A DNA stretch of 47,554 nt from Rubrivivax sp. GTDB lineage: Bacteria; Pseudomonadota; Gammaproteobacteria; Burkholderiales; Burkholderiaceae_C. Shown piece by piece: positions 23,926 through 32,587 of the stretch. A program made the translations under genes and the position numbers. The DNA lies in NCBI GenBank assembly GCA_016789955.1, contig JAEUPB010000023.1, positions 1 to 47,554 of the forward strand, written 5' to 3'. The notes under the pieces are model-generated. The model was not told the DNA's origin. It saw only the letters and a program-made list of their open reading frames with translations, and searched no databases. Positions within the stretch are counted from its first letter, which is position 1. Each line of letters begins with the position of its first letter.

Positions 23926-25283
23926 CGCTGCCGCGCATCGGCCTGTTCTTCAGCTACGACTGGGACACGCACGGCTTCAACCGCTCGCTGGCCCGCTACG
24001 GCTACGACGAAGCCGGCTTCGACCTGTTCAGCTTCCCGAGCAACGCGCGGCTGGCCGCCTTCGACCTCGACCGCTTCGCCGCGCGCCAGGCCGCGCGCGG
24101 GCGCGCGCTGCGCTGGCGCGGCGTGGTTTCGCACCACGAGCAGTTCGGCGCGCTGGCCGCGGCGCTAGTGGCCGAACGGCTCGGGCTGCGGGCTCCGCCG
24201 GTGGAAGCCGTGCTGGCCGCGCAGCACAAGCTGCATGCGCGCCGTGTGCTGCAGCAGGTGGCGCCCGAGGCCAACATCGGCTTCAGCGACCTCGACGCGG
24301 TGTACGGCGGCGAGATCCCCGCGCGGCTGCGCTACCCCACCTACGTGAAGCCGGTGAAGGCGGCGTTCTCGGTGCTGGCGCGCGAGGTGGCCAGCCGCGA
24401 CGAACTGGTCGAGCACACCCGCTTCGGCTGGCGCGAGCTGTGGGTCATCAAGCGCCTCGTGGAGCCGTTCGAGCGCATCTGCCGCGCGCGGCTGCCGCAG
24501 GCCGGCACCGCGCACCGCATGATGCTCGAGGAGCCGGTGCCGATCGAGACGCCGCAATACAACCTCGACGGCTGGGTGCAGGGCGGCGAGGTGCACCTGC
24601 TCGGCGTGGTCGACGCGATCATGGTGCCCGGCACTCAGGCCTTCCTGCGCTGGGACGTGCCCAGCCGGCTGCCCGCGCCGGTGCAGCAGCGGGCGCTCGA
24701 CGTGGCGCGCCGCTTCCTCGCGGCGATCGGCTACGACCACGGCTTCTTCAACATGGAGTTCTTCTTCGACGCCGCCGCAGACCGTCTCGCGGTGATCGAG
24801 TTCAACCCGCGGCTGGCCTCGCAGTTCTCCGACCTCTACCTGCGCACCACCGGGCACGACGCGCATGCGATGTCGCTGGCGCTGGCCACCGGCGAGGACC
24901 CGCTGGCGCTGCCGCGGGCCGAGCCGGTGGGCGGCGCGGCGGCGAGCTTCGTCTACCGCACCTTCCCCGGCCAGGCGCCGCCGCCGATGCCCGATGCACA
25001 CCTGGTGCGCGAGTTCGAGCGCTGCTTCCCCGATGCGCTGCTGTACGCCTACCCGCGCACGGGCCATGCGCTCGAGCGCGACTACAAGTGGCTGGGCAGC
25101 TGGCGCCACGGCATCATTCATCTGCACGGCCGCGACGCACGCGACCTGCGCGAGCGCTGCGAGCACGCCAGCGCGCTGCTCGGCTGGACCCCGCCCTACG
25201 CCGACCTGCAGCGCCACCGCGCGCCGACGGTGCCGCAGCGACCCGACGAACCCTGGAACCTGCAAGGAGTGACGACCCGATGA
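23922..25283 (+). CDS. ATP-grasp family enzyme
   Basis: A 453-residue protein with an ATP-grasp core. A non-canonical N-terminal domain opens with IGLFFSYDWDTHGFNRSLARYGYDE. The ATP-binding lysine region appears at PTYVKPVKAAFSVLAREV, and the metal/ATP motif is GFFNMEFFFD ... LAVIEFNPRLASQFSDLYLRTTG near 265-305. Such enzymes ligate carboxylates to amines or thiols through an acyl phosphate. It overlaps the VTT gene by four bases and the YHS lipoprotein gene by four, so the three are one translational unit. The substrate is unknown; pairing with membrane and envelope proteins suggests an envelope or small-peptide product. Confidence 0.83.
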   Translation: MTLPRIGLFFSYDWDTHGFNRSLARYGYDEAGFDLFSFPSNARLAAFDLDRFAARQAARGRALRWRGVVSHHEQFGALAAALVAERLGLRAPPVEAVLAAQHKLHARRVLQQVAPEANIGFSDLDAVYGGEIPARLRYPTYVKPVKAAFSVLAREVASRDELVEHTRFGWRELWVIKRLVEPFERICRARLPQAGTAHRMMLEEPVPIETPQYNLDGWVQGGEVHLLGVVDAIMVPGTQAFLRWDVPSRLPAPVQQRALDVARRFLAAIGYDHGFFNMEFFFDAAADRLAVIEFNPRLASQFSDLYLRTTGHDAHAMSLALATGEDPLALPRAEPVGGAAASFVYRTFPGQAPPPMPDAHLVREFERCFPDALLYAYPRTGHALERDYKWLGSWRHGIIHLHGRDARDLRERCEHASALLGWTPPYADLQRHRAPTVPQRPDEPWNLQGVTTR

Positions 25284-25870
25284 AGACGATCCTGCGCGCC
25301 GCGACGATGCTCGCGGCGACGGTGCTGCTCGCCGGCTGCGCGGCCATGTCGGCGCAGAACCCCGACACACCGCTGAAGCCCGTCAACGCGGTGCCCGAGG
25401 GCAACGCCGCGCTGATGCTCAAGGGCCACGACGTCGTCGCCTACTTCACGCAGAAGCGCCACGCGCCGGGCTCACCCGAGCACCAGAGCGTCTACGAAGG
25501 CGTGACCTTCCGCTTCGCCAGCGCCGAGCACAAGCGGCTGTTCGATGCGAACCCGAAGCAGTACCTGCCACAGTACGGCGGCTACTGCGCCAACGGCATC
25601 GTCTACAGCATCCCGTGGGGCGGCGACGCCGACAGCTGGGTGATGCACGACGGCAAGCTCTACATCTTCGGCGGCACCGGCTCGCGCGACGCGTTCCTGC
25701 TCGACGTGCCGGGCAACATCCGCCTGGCCGACAGGTACTGGGCCGAGGAAGTGGCCGGCGCCAACAGCTGGGTGCAGCGCTACAAGCGGCTGGTGTTCCG
25801 CGTGCCGCACTACAAGAGCGGCGACGAGCTGGCCAAGGCGGTGGCGGACGCGCGGGCGAAGAAGGGCTGA
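25280..25870 (+). CDS. YHS-domain lipoprotein (family with selenocysteine variants)
   Basis: A 196-residue predicted lipoprotein: signal peptide ending LAGC with Cys20 as the lipid site. The YHS-like metal-binding domain spans about 45-150 with GHDVVAYFTQKR, RFASAEHKRLFDANPKQYLPQYGGYCANG and a terminal DGKLYIFGG. The key Cys103 (GGYCA) is encoded by TGC; some relatives carry selenocysteine here, so this is the cysteine form. It overlaps the ATP-grasp gene by four bases. Proximity to selenium genes is interesting but may be chance. The C-terminal helical tail (SWVQRYKRLVFRVPHYK) is additional to the core domain. Confidence 0.85.
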   Translation: MKTILRAATMLAATVLLAGCAAMSAQNPDTPLKPVNAVPEGNAALMLKGHDVVAYFTQKRHAPGSPEHQSVYEGVTFRFASAEHKRLFDANPKQYLPQYGGYCANGIVYSIPWGGDADSWVMHDGKLYIFGGTGSRDAFLLDVPGNIRLADRYWAEEVAGANSWVQRYKRLVFRVPHYKSGDELAKAVADARAKKG

Positions 25871-25963
25871 TCGTCGGGGTACGCTCAGTTCGGCTTCGCA
25901 CCCACGGCGCCGGCTTCCATCGGCATGGCGCTCCGGACCAAACGCGCTTCCGGTGCGGCCCAA

Positions 25964-26002
25964 GGTGACGTTCACCCGTAGCCGGTTTGGCATTGACGTC
26001 AA
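25964..26002. promoter_or_regulatory. Two palindromes upstream of the orphan gene at 26038
   Basis: GGTGACGTTCACC (25964-25976) is a perfect inverted repeat around a 3-base centre, and TTGACGTCAA (25993-26002) is a perfect 10-base palindrome. They share the TGACGT core and lie 36-74 bases before the GTG start, a typical operator position. No regulator gene is adjacent, so the factor is unknown. Confidence 0.35.
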
Positions 26003-26037
26003 CTCGCGGTGCATCCACCGCATCACGGAGGTACCCC

Positions 26038-26448
26038 GTGGCCACAGACTTGAATCGCACCAAGGACAACCCCTGGCACCTCAAGACTCCTCCGGGTACG
26101 TCGGACTACACGATGCACACCGACGAGAAGGATGGCAGGAAGATCCTCGTCTGCACGGTCGGCGGCACCGTCCTGCACTACGACGCCAGGTGCATCGATG
26201 ATCTCCACGCCATGTTGAAGCAGGCTGCGGACTGGGTCGAACTTGGCGGGGCAGATGAGCAGAAGCCTGCAAAGGACGGCACTGTCGAGGCGTGGGGTCG
26301 CTCACCGAGCAATCCGGTCGGCGGCTGGTACGGGCTGAAGAAGGGCTTGCGGGGACGCTTCGGCGTGTATGTCCCGCCACTGATGGAGGCGCTCGGCCTG
26401 TGCCAGCTCGAGCACAACCCGAAGAACAACCGCATGCGGGCCCGGTGA
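26038..26448 (+). CDS. Conserved-looking orphan protein, 136 residues
   Basis: I do not recognise a named family with confidence. The protein begins VATDLNRTKDNPWHLKTPPGTSDYTMHTDE and continues with a compact region (RKILVCTVGGTVLHYDARCIDDLHAMLKQAADWVELGGADEQ) and a basic C-terminus (LEHNPKNNRMRAR). There is no signal peptide or membrane segment. GTG start at 26038 is set by a perfect GGAGG six bases upstream. Codon use is less GC-extreme than its neighbours, and it stands alone between two convergently unrelated blocks, which hints at more recent acquisition. Two palindromes precede it. Confidence 0.7.
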   Translation: MATDLNRTKDNPWHLKTPPGTSDYTMHTDEKDGRKILVCTVGGTVLHYDARCIDDLHAMLKQAADWVELGGADEQKPAKDGTVEAWGRSPSNPVGGWYGLKKGLRGRFGVYVPPLMEALGLCQLEHNPKNNRMRAR

Positions 26449-26604
26449 CAACCTTCCATCGGAGCCGCTGCGGCAGCCGCCGCAAGGCCGCTCCAGGCGA
26501 TACCTCTCATCGTCCTGCCGCGACCTTGCGGATGAAGCCATCGTCGAGCTCAGCGGTCTGTTCGGCACGACTGGAGCGGCGGCGGACAATGCGCGGTTCT
26601 CGCC

Positions 26605-27195
26605 ATGCACCACACGGTATTCGACACCCCGGTCGTCAACACGCTGCTCCGTGGCTTCTCGCGGGCAGTGCTCCGGCTGAAAGGCTGGCAGGTCCAGGGG
26701 AGCCTGCCTCCCGAGGCGGTCAAGGCGGTGCTGATCGCCGCGCCGCACACCAGCAACTGGGACCTCCCGTACACGCTGATGGTGGCCTTCTGCCTGCGGC
26801 TGCGCATCCATTGGCTGGGCAAGGCCAGCCTGTTCCGCGGCGTCGCCGGCCCAGTGATGCGCTGGCTCGGCGGCATCCCGGTGGACCGCAGCAAGAGCAA
26901 CAACCTGGTGGCCGCGGCCGCCGCGGTGATCGTCGCCGCGCAGGGCTCGCTGCAGCTGGTGATCCCGCCCGAGGGCACGCGCGGCAAGACGCGGCACTGG
27001 AAGACGGGCTTCTATTTCATCGCTCTGCAGGCGCAGGTCCCGATCGTGCTCGCCTACATGGACTACGCGCGCAAGGTCAGCGGGCTCGGGCCGGTGTTCG
27101 TGCCGACCGGTGACGTCGAGAAGGACATGGCGGAGATCAAGCGCTTCTACGCCGACATCCGCGGGCGCAACGAAGACCAGTTCTCAGCGCAGTGA
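26605..27195 (+). CDS. Lysophospholipid acyltransferase family protein
   Basis: A 196-residue acyltransferase of the PlsC-like superfamily. The catalytic HX4D is His48-TSNW-Asp53 in APHTSNWDLPY, and the acyl-acceptor motif PEGTRGK is at 122-128 (PPEGTRGKTRHWKTGF). A hydrophobic segment (YTLMVAFCLRLRIHWLG) follows the active site. The reaction is acyl transfer to a lysophospholipid or related acceptor at the inner membrane. It is short compared with PlsC (about 240 residues), as in the 1-acyl-glycerol-phosphate acyltransferase-like group. It is preceded by a 156-base spacer with no recognisable feature and is convergent with the LacI-family gene. Confidence 0.88.
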   Translation: MHHTVFDTPVVNTLLRGFSRAVLRLKGWQVQGSLPPEAVKAVLIAAPHTSNWDLPYTLMVAFCLRLRIHWLGKASLFRGVAGPVMRWLGGIPVDRSKSNNLVAAAAAVIVAAQGSLQLVIPPEGTRGKTRHWKTGFYFIALQAQVPIVLAYMDYARKVSGLGPVFVPTGDVEKDMAEIKRFYADIRGRNEDQFSAQ

Positions 27196-27199
27196 GGGT

Positions 27200-28351
27200 T
27201 CAGCCCGCCGGGCGCAGCCGCGGCACGGCGGCCACGCGCCGCGGCGCGGTGCTGCCGCGCTCCATCAGCGTCCACGCCACGGCGCCAGTGCCCTCTTCGG
27301 CGCCCTCGCCCGCCTCGCCCAGCCGCCGCAGGATCATCGCCGCCGTCTCGCGGCCGATCTCGTAGCGCGGCGGGCGCACGCTGGTGATGCCCGCGCCGAG
27401 CTGGCGGGTGAGAGGGAAGTCGCCGAAGCCCATCAGCGCCACCTGCGCCGGCACGGCGATGCCGCGCCGCTCGGCCTCGAGGTACGCACCGCAGGCGAGG
27501 TGGTCGTTGGCGAAGGCGATGGCGTCGACCTGGATGCGGCCGCGCGAGTCGAGCAGGCGCGTCACCGCCTCGCGGCCCGCCTCGAAGGCGTCGCCCGCCG
27601 TCGCGGTGAGCAGTTGCGCCTGCACGCCGGCCACCGCGCGCGCGGCGCCGAGGAATGCCTTGCCGCGCTCGTGCGCGCGGAAGTCGGCGGCCACGCCGGT
27701 GTCCACGTAGGCCAGCGCCCGGTAGCCGGCGCGCGTGAGGTGGCGCGCCATCGCGCGGCCGACCTCCGCATGGTTGAAGCCCACCTGCGCGAAGGCGGTG
27801 GCGCGGGGCTGCCAGTCCCACATCTCGATGATCGGCGTGCCGGCGTTCGCGGCGGCCTGCAGCAGCGCACGGGCTGCGTCGGTGTGCTGTCGGCCGGTGA
27901 CGGCCAGCGCGTCCGGCGACCACCCGAGCACCGCGCGGATCTGCTGCTCCTCGCGCGTCGGCGAATAGCCGGTGGCTGCCAGCAGCAGCTCGTAGCCGCG
28001 ACTCTGCAGCCCCTCGGCCAGACCCTGCACGGTGTCGGCGAACACCGAATTGGCGAGCGACGGCACGATCGCCGCCACCACGCGCGAGCGGCCGCTGGCG
28101 AGCATGCCCGCCTGGCGGTTCGGCATGTAGCCCTGCTCGGCCAGCGCGCGGGCGATGCGCTCGGCGGTGGCCGGCGCCACGCGGTGCGGCTCGCGCAGGT
28201 AGCGCGACACGGTCACCTTCGTGACGCCCACCGCGTCGGCGATGTGCTGCAGCGTGCTGCGGCCGTGCGTGCGGCGTCTGGGCGCCGTGGCGGGGGAATC
28301 GGCCGGGGGGGCCGCGGGAGCGGGTGGCATGTCGCGCGGAGGCATCGGCAT
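27200..28351 (-). CDS. LacI-family transcriptional regulator (gluconate-repressor-like)
   Basis: A 383-residue repressor. A helix-turn-helix lies at about 33-55 (STLQHIADAVGVTKVTVSRYLREP), the hinge continues through MLASGRSRVVAAIVPSL, and a periplasmic-binding-type sensor domain occupies about 70-345 with the usual DAIAFANDHLACGA and VALMGFGDFPLTRQL motifs. The Pro/Ala-rich N-terminal 25 residues are extra. Alternative starts are ATG 28345 and 28330; no start has a clear ribosome-binding site. It is divergent from the dehydratase gene, and a gnt-type operator lies between. Ligand likely a sugar acid or its phosphate. Confidence 0.92.
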   Translation of the reverse strand: MPMPPRDMPPAPAAPPADSPATAPRRRTHGRSTLQHIADAVGVTKVTVSRYLREPHRVAPATAERIARALAEQGYMPNRQAGMLASGRSRVVAAIVPSLANSVFADTVQGLAEGLQSRGYELLLAATGYSPTREEQQIRAVLGWSPDALAVTGRQHTDAARALLQAAANAGTPIIEMWDWQPRATAFAQVGFNHAEVGRAMARHLTRAGYRALAYVDTGVAADFRAHERGKAFLGAARAVAGVQAQLLTATAGDAFEAGREAVTRLLDSRGRIQVDAIAFANDHLACGAYLEAERRGIAVPAQVALMGFGDFPLTRQLGAGITSVRPPRYEIGRETAAMILRRLGEAGEGAEEGTGAVAWTLMERGSTAPRRVAAVPRLRPAG

Positions 28352-28392
28352 CAGGGTAGGGCCCGATGGCCGGGCATGCTACCCCGCTCAGA

Positions 28393-28420
28393 ATGTCACC
28401 GGTAACATCACCGGTGTCAT
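28393..28420 (+). promoter_or_regulatory. gnt-type LacI operator, overlapping tandem copies
   Basis: ATGTCACCGGTAACAT at 28393-28408 is nearly identical to the E. coli GntR (gluconate repressor) operator ATGTTACCGGTAACAT, with one mismatch. A second copy, ACATCACCGGTGTCAT, overlaps it at 28405-28420 with the 8-base palindrome CACCGGTG at its centre. Both lie 10-37 bases before the dehydratase start, between divergent genes, so binding would repress the dehydratase and probably the regulator itself. Confidence 0.75.
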
Positions 28421-28429
28421 CGGCCGACC

Positions 28430-30166
28430 ATGTCCCGCCCGCTGGAATCGCTGCGCAGCCGCCGCTGGTTCGCCGCCAACGACATGCGCGGCTTCGCGCA
28501 CCGGCAGCGCCTGCAGCAGATGGGCGTGCGCCGCGAGGACCTGCTCACGCGCCCGGTGGTGGCGGTGATCGACACCTGGAGCGAGCTGTCGCCGTGCCAT
28601 GCGCACCTGCGCGAGCGTGCCGAGTCGGTGAAGAAGGGCGTGCTGATGGCCGGCGGGCTGCCGCTGGAACTGCCGGCGCCGGGCCTGGGCGAGGTGATCG
28701 TCAAGCCCACGACGATGCTCTACCGCAACCTGCTCGCGCTCGAGGTCGAGGAGCTGCTGCGCTCGCACCCGGTGGACGGCGCGGTGATCCTGGCCGGCTG
28801 CGACAAGACCACGCCCGGCACGCTGATGGGCGCGATCAGCATGAACCTGCCGGTGCTGTTCTTCGCCGCCGGCCCGATGCTGTCCGATCGCCTGGTGCGC
28901 GACGGCCGCACCATGCTCGTCGGCGCCGGTACGCACACCCGCATGTTCTGGGACGACCACCAGGCCGGCCGCATCGGCGCCGACGAATGGGTGGCGCTGG
29001 AAGCCACGATGACGCGCTCGCCCGGCACCTGCAACACGATGGGCACCGCCAGCACGATGACCTCGCTGGTCGAGGCGCTGGGGCTGGCGCTGCCCGGCAG
29101 CACTGCGATCCCGGCGATGGACGCGGCGCACGTGCGCATGGCCACCACCTGCGGCGAACGCATCGTCGGCATGATCGGCGAGGACCTCACGCCGTCGAAG
29201 CTGCTGACGCGCGGCGCCTTCCTCAATGCCGGCGCGGTGCTGATGGCGCTGGGCGGCTCCACCAACGCGGTGATCCACCTGACGGCGATGGCCGGCCGCG
29301 CCGGCGTGACGCTGACGCTCGACGACTTCGACGCACTCGGGCGCCGGGTGCCGGTGCTGGCCAACATCTTCCCCACCGGCGACCGGCTGATGGAGGACTT
29401 CCACTACGCCGGCGGCCTGCCCGCACTGATGTCGCGGCTGGCCGGCGCCGGGCTGCTCTCGCTCGAGGAGCGCGGCGTCGACGGCCGCACGCTGGGCGAA
29501 CGGCTGCACGACGCCGTGGTGCGCGACCCCGAGGTCATCCGCCCGCTCGACCGGCCGCTCTCCACCGAGGGCCTGGTGGTGCTGCGCGGCAACCTGGCGC
29601 CCGACGGCGCGGTGATGAAGGCCTCGGCCGCCGAGCCGCGGTTCCGCCGCCACCGCGGCCGCGCGCTGGTGTACGACTCGCCGCTGGCGATGCGCACCGC
29701 GATGGCCGACCCTGACCTCGACTGCGACGAGGACACCGTGCTCGTGCTGCGCCACGCCGGCCCGATCGGCGCGCCGGGCATGCCCGAGTGGGGCGGCCTG
29801 CCGCTGCCGCAGAAGCTGCTGCAGCGCGGCGTGCGCGACATGGTGCGCATCTCCGACGCGCGCATGAGCGGCACGCACTATGGCGCCTGCGTGCTGCACG
29901 TGGCGCCCGAGGCCGCGATCGGCGGGCCGCTGGCGCTGGTGCGGAGCGGCGACGAGATCGAGCTCGACGTCGCCGCGCGCCGCCTGCACCTGTGCGTGGG
30001 CGACGACGAGCTCGCGCGGCGCCGCGCCGAGTGGCAGCCGCCGGCACCGCGCTACGAGCGCGGCTACACAAAGCTGTACCAGGCCCACGTGACGCAGGCC
30101 CCCGAGGGCTGCGACTTCGATTTCCTGCAGGGCCGGGCGCCGACGCCCGAGCCCGACATCTTTTGA
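28430..30166 (+). CDS. IlvD/Edd family sugar-acid dehydratase
   Basis: A 578-residue [Fe-S]-dependent dehydratase. The iron-sulfur ligands are Cys56 (SPCHAHL), Cys124 (LAGCDKTTPG) and Cys201 (PGTCNTMGTAST), matching the L-arabonate and D-xylonate dehydratase type. Its length (578) also fits that subgroup. Expected reaction: dehydration of a sugar acid to a 2-keto-3-deoxy acid. The substrate could be an aldonate, or a galactonate/fuconate-type acid; the sequence does not decide. It is followed by a TonB receptor 28 bases later. The start lacks a clear ribosome-binding site and is almost adjacent to the operator. Confidence 0.92.
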   Translation: MSRPLESLRSRRWFAANDMRGFAHRQRLQQMGVRREDLLTRPVVAVIDTWSELSPCHAHLRERAESVKKGVLMAGGLPLELPAPGLGEVIVKPTTMLYRNLLALEVEELLRSHPVDGAVILAGCDKTTPGTLMGAISMNLPVLFFAAGPMLSDRLVRDGRTMLVGAGTHTRMFWDDHQAGRIGADEWVALEATMTRSPGTCNTMGTASTMTSLVEALGLALPGSTAIPAMDAAHVRMATTCGERIVGMIGEDLTPSKLLTRGAFLNAGAVLMALGGSTNAVIHLTAMAGRAGVTLTLDDFDALGRRVPVLANIFPTGDRLMEDFHYAGGLPALMSRLAGAGLLSLEERGVDGRTLGERLHDAVVRDPEVIRPLDRPLSTEGLVVLRGNLAPDGAVMKASAAEPRFRRHRGRALVYDSPLAMRTAMADPDLDCDEDTVLVLRHAGPIGAPGMPEWGGLPLPQKLLQRGVRDMVRISDARMSGTHYGACVLHVAPEAAIGGPLALVRSGDEIELDVAARRLHLCVGDDELARRRAEWQPPAPRYERGYTKLYQAHVTQAPEGCDFDFLQGRAPTPEPDIF

Positions 30167-30194
30167 CCGCAACAACCACGACGGAGACCAGCCC

Positions 30195-32501
30195 ATGAGC
30201 CGTGCACGCAACGCCGAACTCCATCGGCGCCCCCTCGCCGCCACCGCGCTGGCACAGGCCCTGGCCTGCGCCGGCCTCGCCGCGCTGGCGCTCGCGCCGG
30301 CGCAGGCGCAGACCACCGCGCCGGCCGCCGGCGCGCAGAAGCCCGACGACAAGGTCCAGGAGGTCGTGGTCACCGCCACGCGGCGCGCCGAGCCGCTGCA
30401 GAAGGTGCCGGTGGCCGTGTCGGTGCTCGACGGCCTGGGTCTCGAACAGGCGAACCTGAACACGCTGCAGTCGATCACGACCCAGGTGCCCAGCGTCAAC
30501 TTCCGCACCAACGCGTCGAACAAGGACCGCTCGCTGTTCATCCGCGGCGTCGGCACGATCTCCACCTCGCCCGGCGTCGAGCCGACCGTCTCGACCATCG
30601 TCGACGGCGTGGTCATGGCCCGCCCCGGCCAGGCTACGCTCGACCTGCTGGACGTCGAGCGCATCGAGGTGCTGCGGGGCCCGCAGGGCACCCTTTTCGG
30701 CCGCAACGCGTCGGCGGGCGTGATCAACGTCGTCTCGAAGTCGCCCAGCAAGGCGCGTGAGGGCTACATCGACCTCGGCTACTTCAGCGGCGGCAACGAG
30801 CGGCGCATCCGCGGCGGCGTGTCGGGCGAGTTCGCGCCCGGCGTGGCGCGTGGCTCGGTCACCGCGCTGGCCGGCAAGTTCGACGGCAACGTCACCAACA
30901 TCGCCAACGGCGAGAAGGTCAACGGCTACGACAAGCAGGGCGCGCGCGCCAAGGTCGAGCTGACGCCGAACCGCGACCTGAAGGTCACGCTGTCGGCCGA
31001 CTACCTGAAGTCCGAGGACACCGTGCCGCTGGGCGTGGTGACACGCACGAGCCTGATCGCCTTCCCCAGCGGCGTGGTCAGCACCTTTCCCGCGTTCGCC
31101 ACGGCGCTGGCACCGGCGAAGATCGCCGACGACAGCCGCGAGATCAACAGCGACATCCGCACCCGCGTGGAAGACACCAACGCCGGCGTCTCGGCGATGC
31201 TCGACTGGAACCTGGGCGGCGGCCACACGCTGACGTCGATCACCGCGCAGCGCACCTGGAAGAACCGCCAGATCCAGGACGGCGACCGGCTGTCGGCACC
31301 GCCCTCCACCGCGTTCCCGAGCTCCAACGACGACGGCCGCGTCGACTTCAAGCAGACCACGCAGGAGCTGCGCATCGCCTCGCCCGGCGGGCAGACCTTC
31401 GACTACGTGGCCGGCTTCTTCTACCTGAAGGGCGACAACGACGAGGTCTACCGCCGCGACGTCAAGCGCATCATCAGCGGCGCCACGCAGGCCGACTTCG
31501 GCGTGGCCGACTACGGCACGCAGACCACCAGCTGGGCGGTGTTCGGCGAAGGCACCTGGCGCTTCTCGCCGGGCCTGCGCGGCGTCGTCGGCCTGCGGTA
31601 CACGAAGGACGAGCTCGAGTTCCGCCACCTGCGTACGTCCACGCAGGCCGCGGCCTTCCCCGGCGTGAGCCCGGGCCAGGCCAACGCCACCGGCACCACG
31701 TCCACCCACGGCACCTCCGGCCGCATCGGCCCGCAGTTCGACCTCGCCCCCGGCATCAGCGGCTACGCCACCTACTCGCGCGGATACAAGGGCCCGGCCT
31801 TCAACGTGTTCTTCAACATGCTGGAGCGCGACCGCATCGCCATCGCACCCGAGACCTCGGATTCGTACGAAGTCGGCCTGAAGACGACGCTGCTGGACAA
31901 CAAGCTGCGGCTCAACGTCGCGATCTTCGACACGCGCTACAAGAACTACCAGGCCAACTTCTTCGACACCGTGGCGGGCACGGTGGTCACCCGCCTCATC
32001 AACGCGGGCGAGGTCGGCACCAAGGGCATCGAGATGGACTTCACCGCCAAGCCGACCACGGCGCTGACGGTGTCGGGCTCGGTGGCCAACATCAAGGCGC
32101 GCATCCGCAACTTCAACTGCCCGCCGGGCGCCGCGACGAGCTGCCAGGTCAACGGCCTGCCGCTGCCGTTCGCGCCCGACTGGAAGGCCGCCGTGCAGGC
32201 CACGTACCGCTGGACGCTCGCCGGCGGCATGGGCCTGGAGCTGGGCACCGACTACGCGTGGCAGAGCAAGACGCAGTACGACATCGGCCAGTTCCCCGAC
32301 ACCGTGCAGCCCGAGTACGGCATCTGGAACGCCAGCGTCGCGTTGTCGAGCAGCAGCGGCTGGCGCGCCGCCTTCCTCGTGAAGAACATCACCGACAAGT
32401 CGTACGCATCGTTCCTGGGCCGTGGCGGCACGTTCCTGAGCCGCGCCGTGCCGCGCGACGACACGCGCTACTACGGCGTGAACCTGCGCTACGACTTCTA
32501 A
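30195..32501 (+). CDS. TonB-dependent outer-membrane receptor
   Basis: A 768-residue receptor. A signal peptide ends near AQAQ; the TonB-box-like segment EVVVTATRRAEPLQKVPVAVSVL lies at about 55-80. The plug domain (about 60-190) contains IRGVGTISTS and VERIEVLRGPQGTLFGRNASAGVINVVSK. The C-terminal barrel ends in the usual aromatic residue (LRYDF). These proteins import large or scarce substrates by proton-motive energy. Co-transcribed with the dehydratase 28 bases upstream, so its substrate is probably a sugar or oligosaccharide rather than iron. A GGAG ribosome-binding site precedes the ATG. Confidence 0.93.
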   Translation: MSRARNAELHRRPLAATALAQALACAGLAALALAPAQAQTTAPAAGAQKPDDKVQEVVVTATRRAEPLQKVPVAVSVLDGLGLEQANLNTLQSITTQVPSVNFRTNASNKDRSLFIRGVGTISTSPGVEPTVSTIVDGVVMARPGQATLDLLDVERIEVLRGPQGTLFGRNASAGVINVVSKSPSKAREGYIDLGYFSGGNERRIRGGVSGEFAPGVARGSVTALAGKFDGNVTNIANGEKVNGYDKQGARAKVELTPNRDLKVTLSADYLKSEDTVPLGVVTRTSLIAFPSGVVSTFPAFATALAPAKIADDSREINSDIRTRVEDTNAGVSAMLDWNLGGGHTLTSITAQRTWKNRQIQDGDRLSAPPSTAFPSSNDDGRVDFKQTTQELRIASPGGQTFDYVAGFFYLKGDNDEVYRRDVKRIISGATQADFGVADYGTQTTSWAVFGEGTWRFSPGLRGVVGLRYTKDELEFRHLRTSTQAAAFPGVSPGQANATGTTSTHGTSGRIGPQFDLAPGISGYATYSRGYKGPAFNVFFNMLERDRIAIAPETSDSYEVGLKTTLLDNKLRLNVAIFDTRYKNYQANFFDTVAGTVVTRLINAGEVGTKGIEMDFTAKPTTALTVSGSVANIKARIRNFNCPPGAATSCQVNGLPLPFAPDWKAAVQATYRWTLAGGMGLELGTDYAWQSKTQYDIGQFPDTVQPEYGIWNASVALSSSSGWRAAFLVKNITDKSYASFLGRGGTFLSRAVPRDDTRYYGVNLRYDF

Positions 32502-32531
32502 GTGAAGCCCCCGAGCTCCCTAGCGGTCGCT

Positions 32532-32587
32532 GCCCCCAGGCCCAGTCATGGGCCCTTTCATGGCCCAGGGGGCGCCCGTCAACGGGC
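32532..32587 (+). other. Structured intergenic element after the TonB receptor gene
   Basis: The 185-base gap between the TonB and ABC-ATPase genes carries several nested inverted repeats. GCCCCC (32532-32537) pairs with GGGGGC (32568-32573). Inside, TGGGCC (32549-32554) can pair with either flanking GGCCCA copy (32539-32544 or 32562-32567), giving two alternative hairpins. A further hairpin (GCCCG / CGGGC, loop TCAA) follows at 32574-32586. It may be a Rho-independent-like barrier without a T-run, an attenuator, or a dispersed repeat. The rest of the gap holds a 60-codon frame ending at 32684 that I do not call as a gene. Confidence 0.4.

Noticed and set aside
25586-25594. Possible selenocysteine in the YHS lipoprotein, given the nearby selD
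   Set aside because: The key codon is TGC (Cys103), not TGA, so no selenocysteine is needed.
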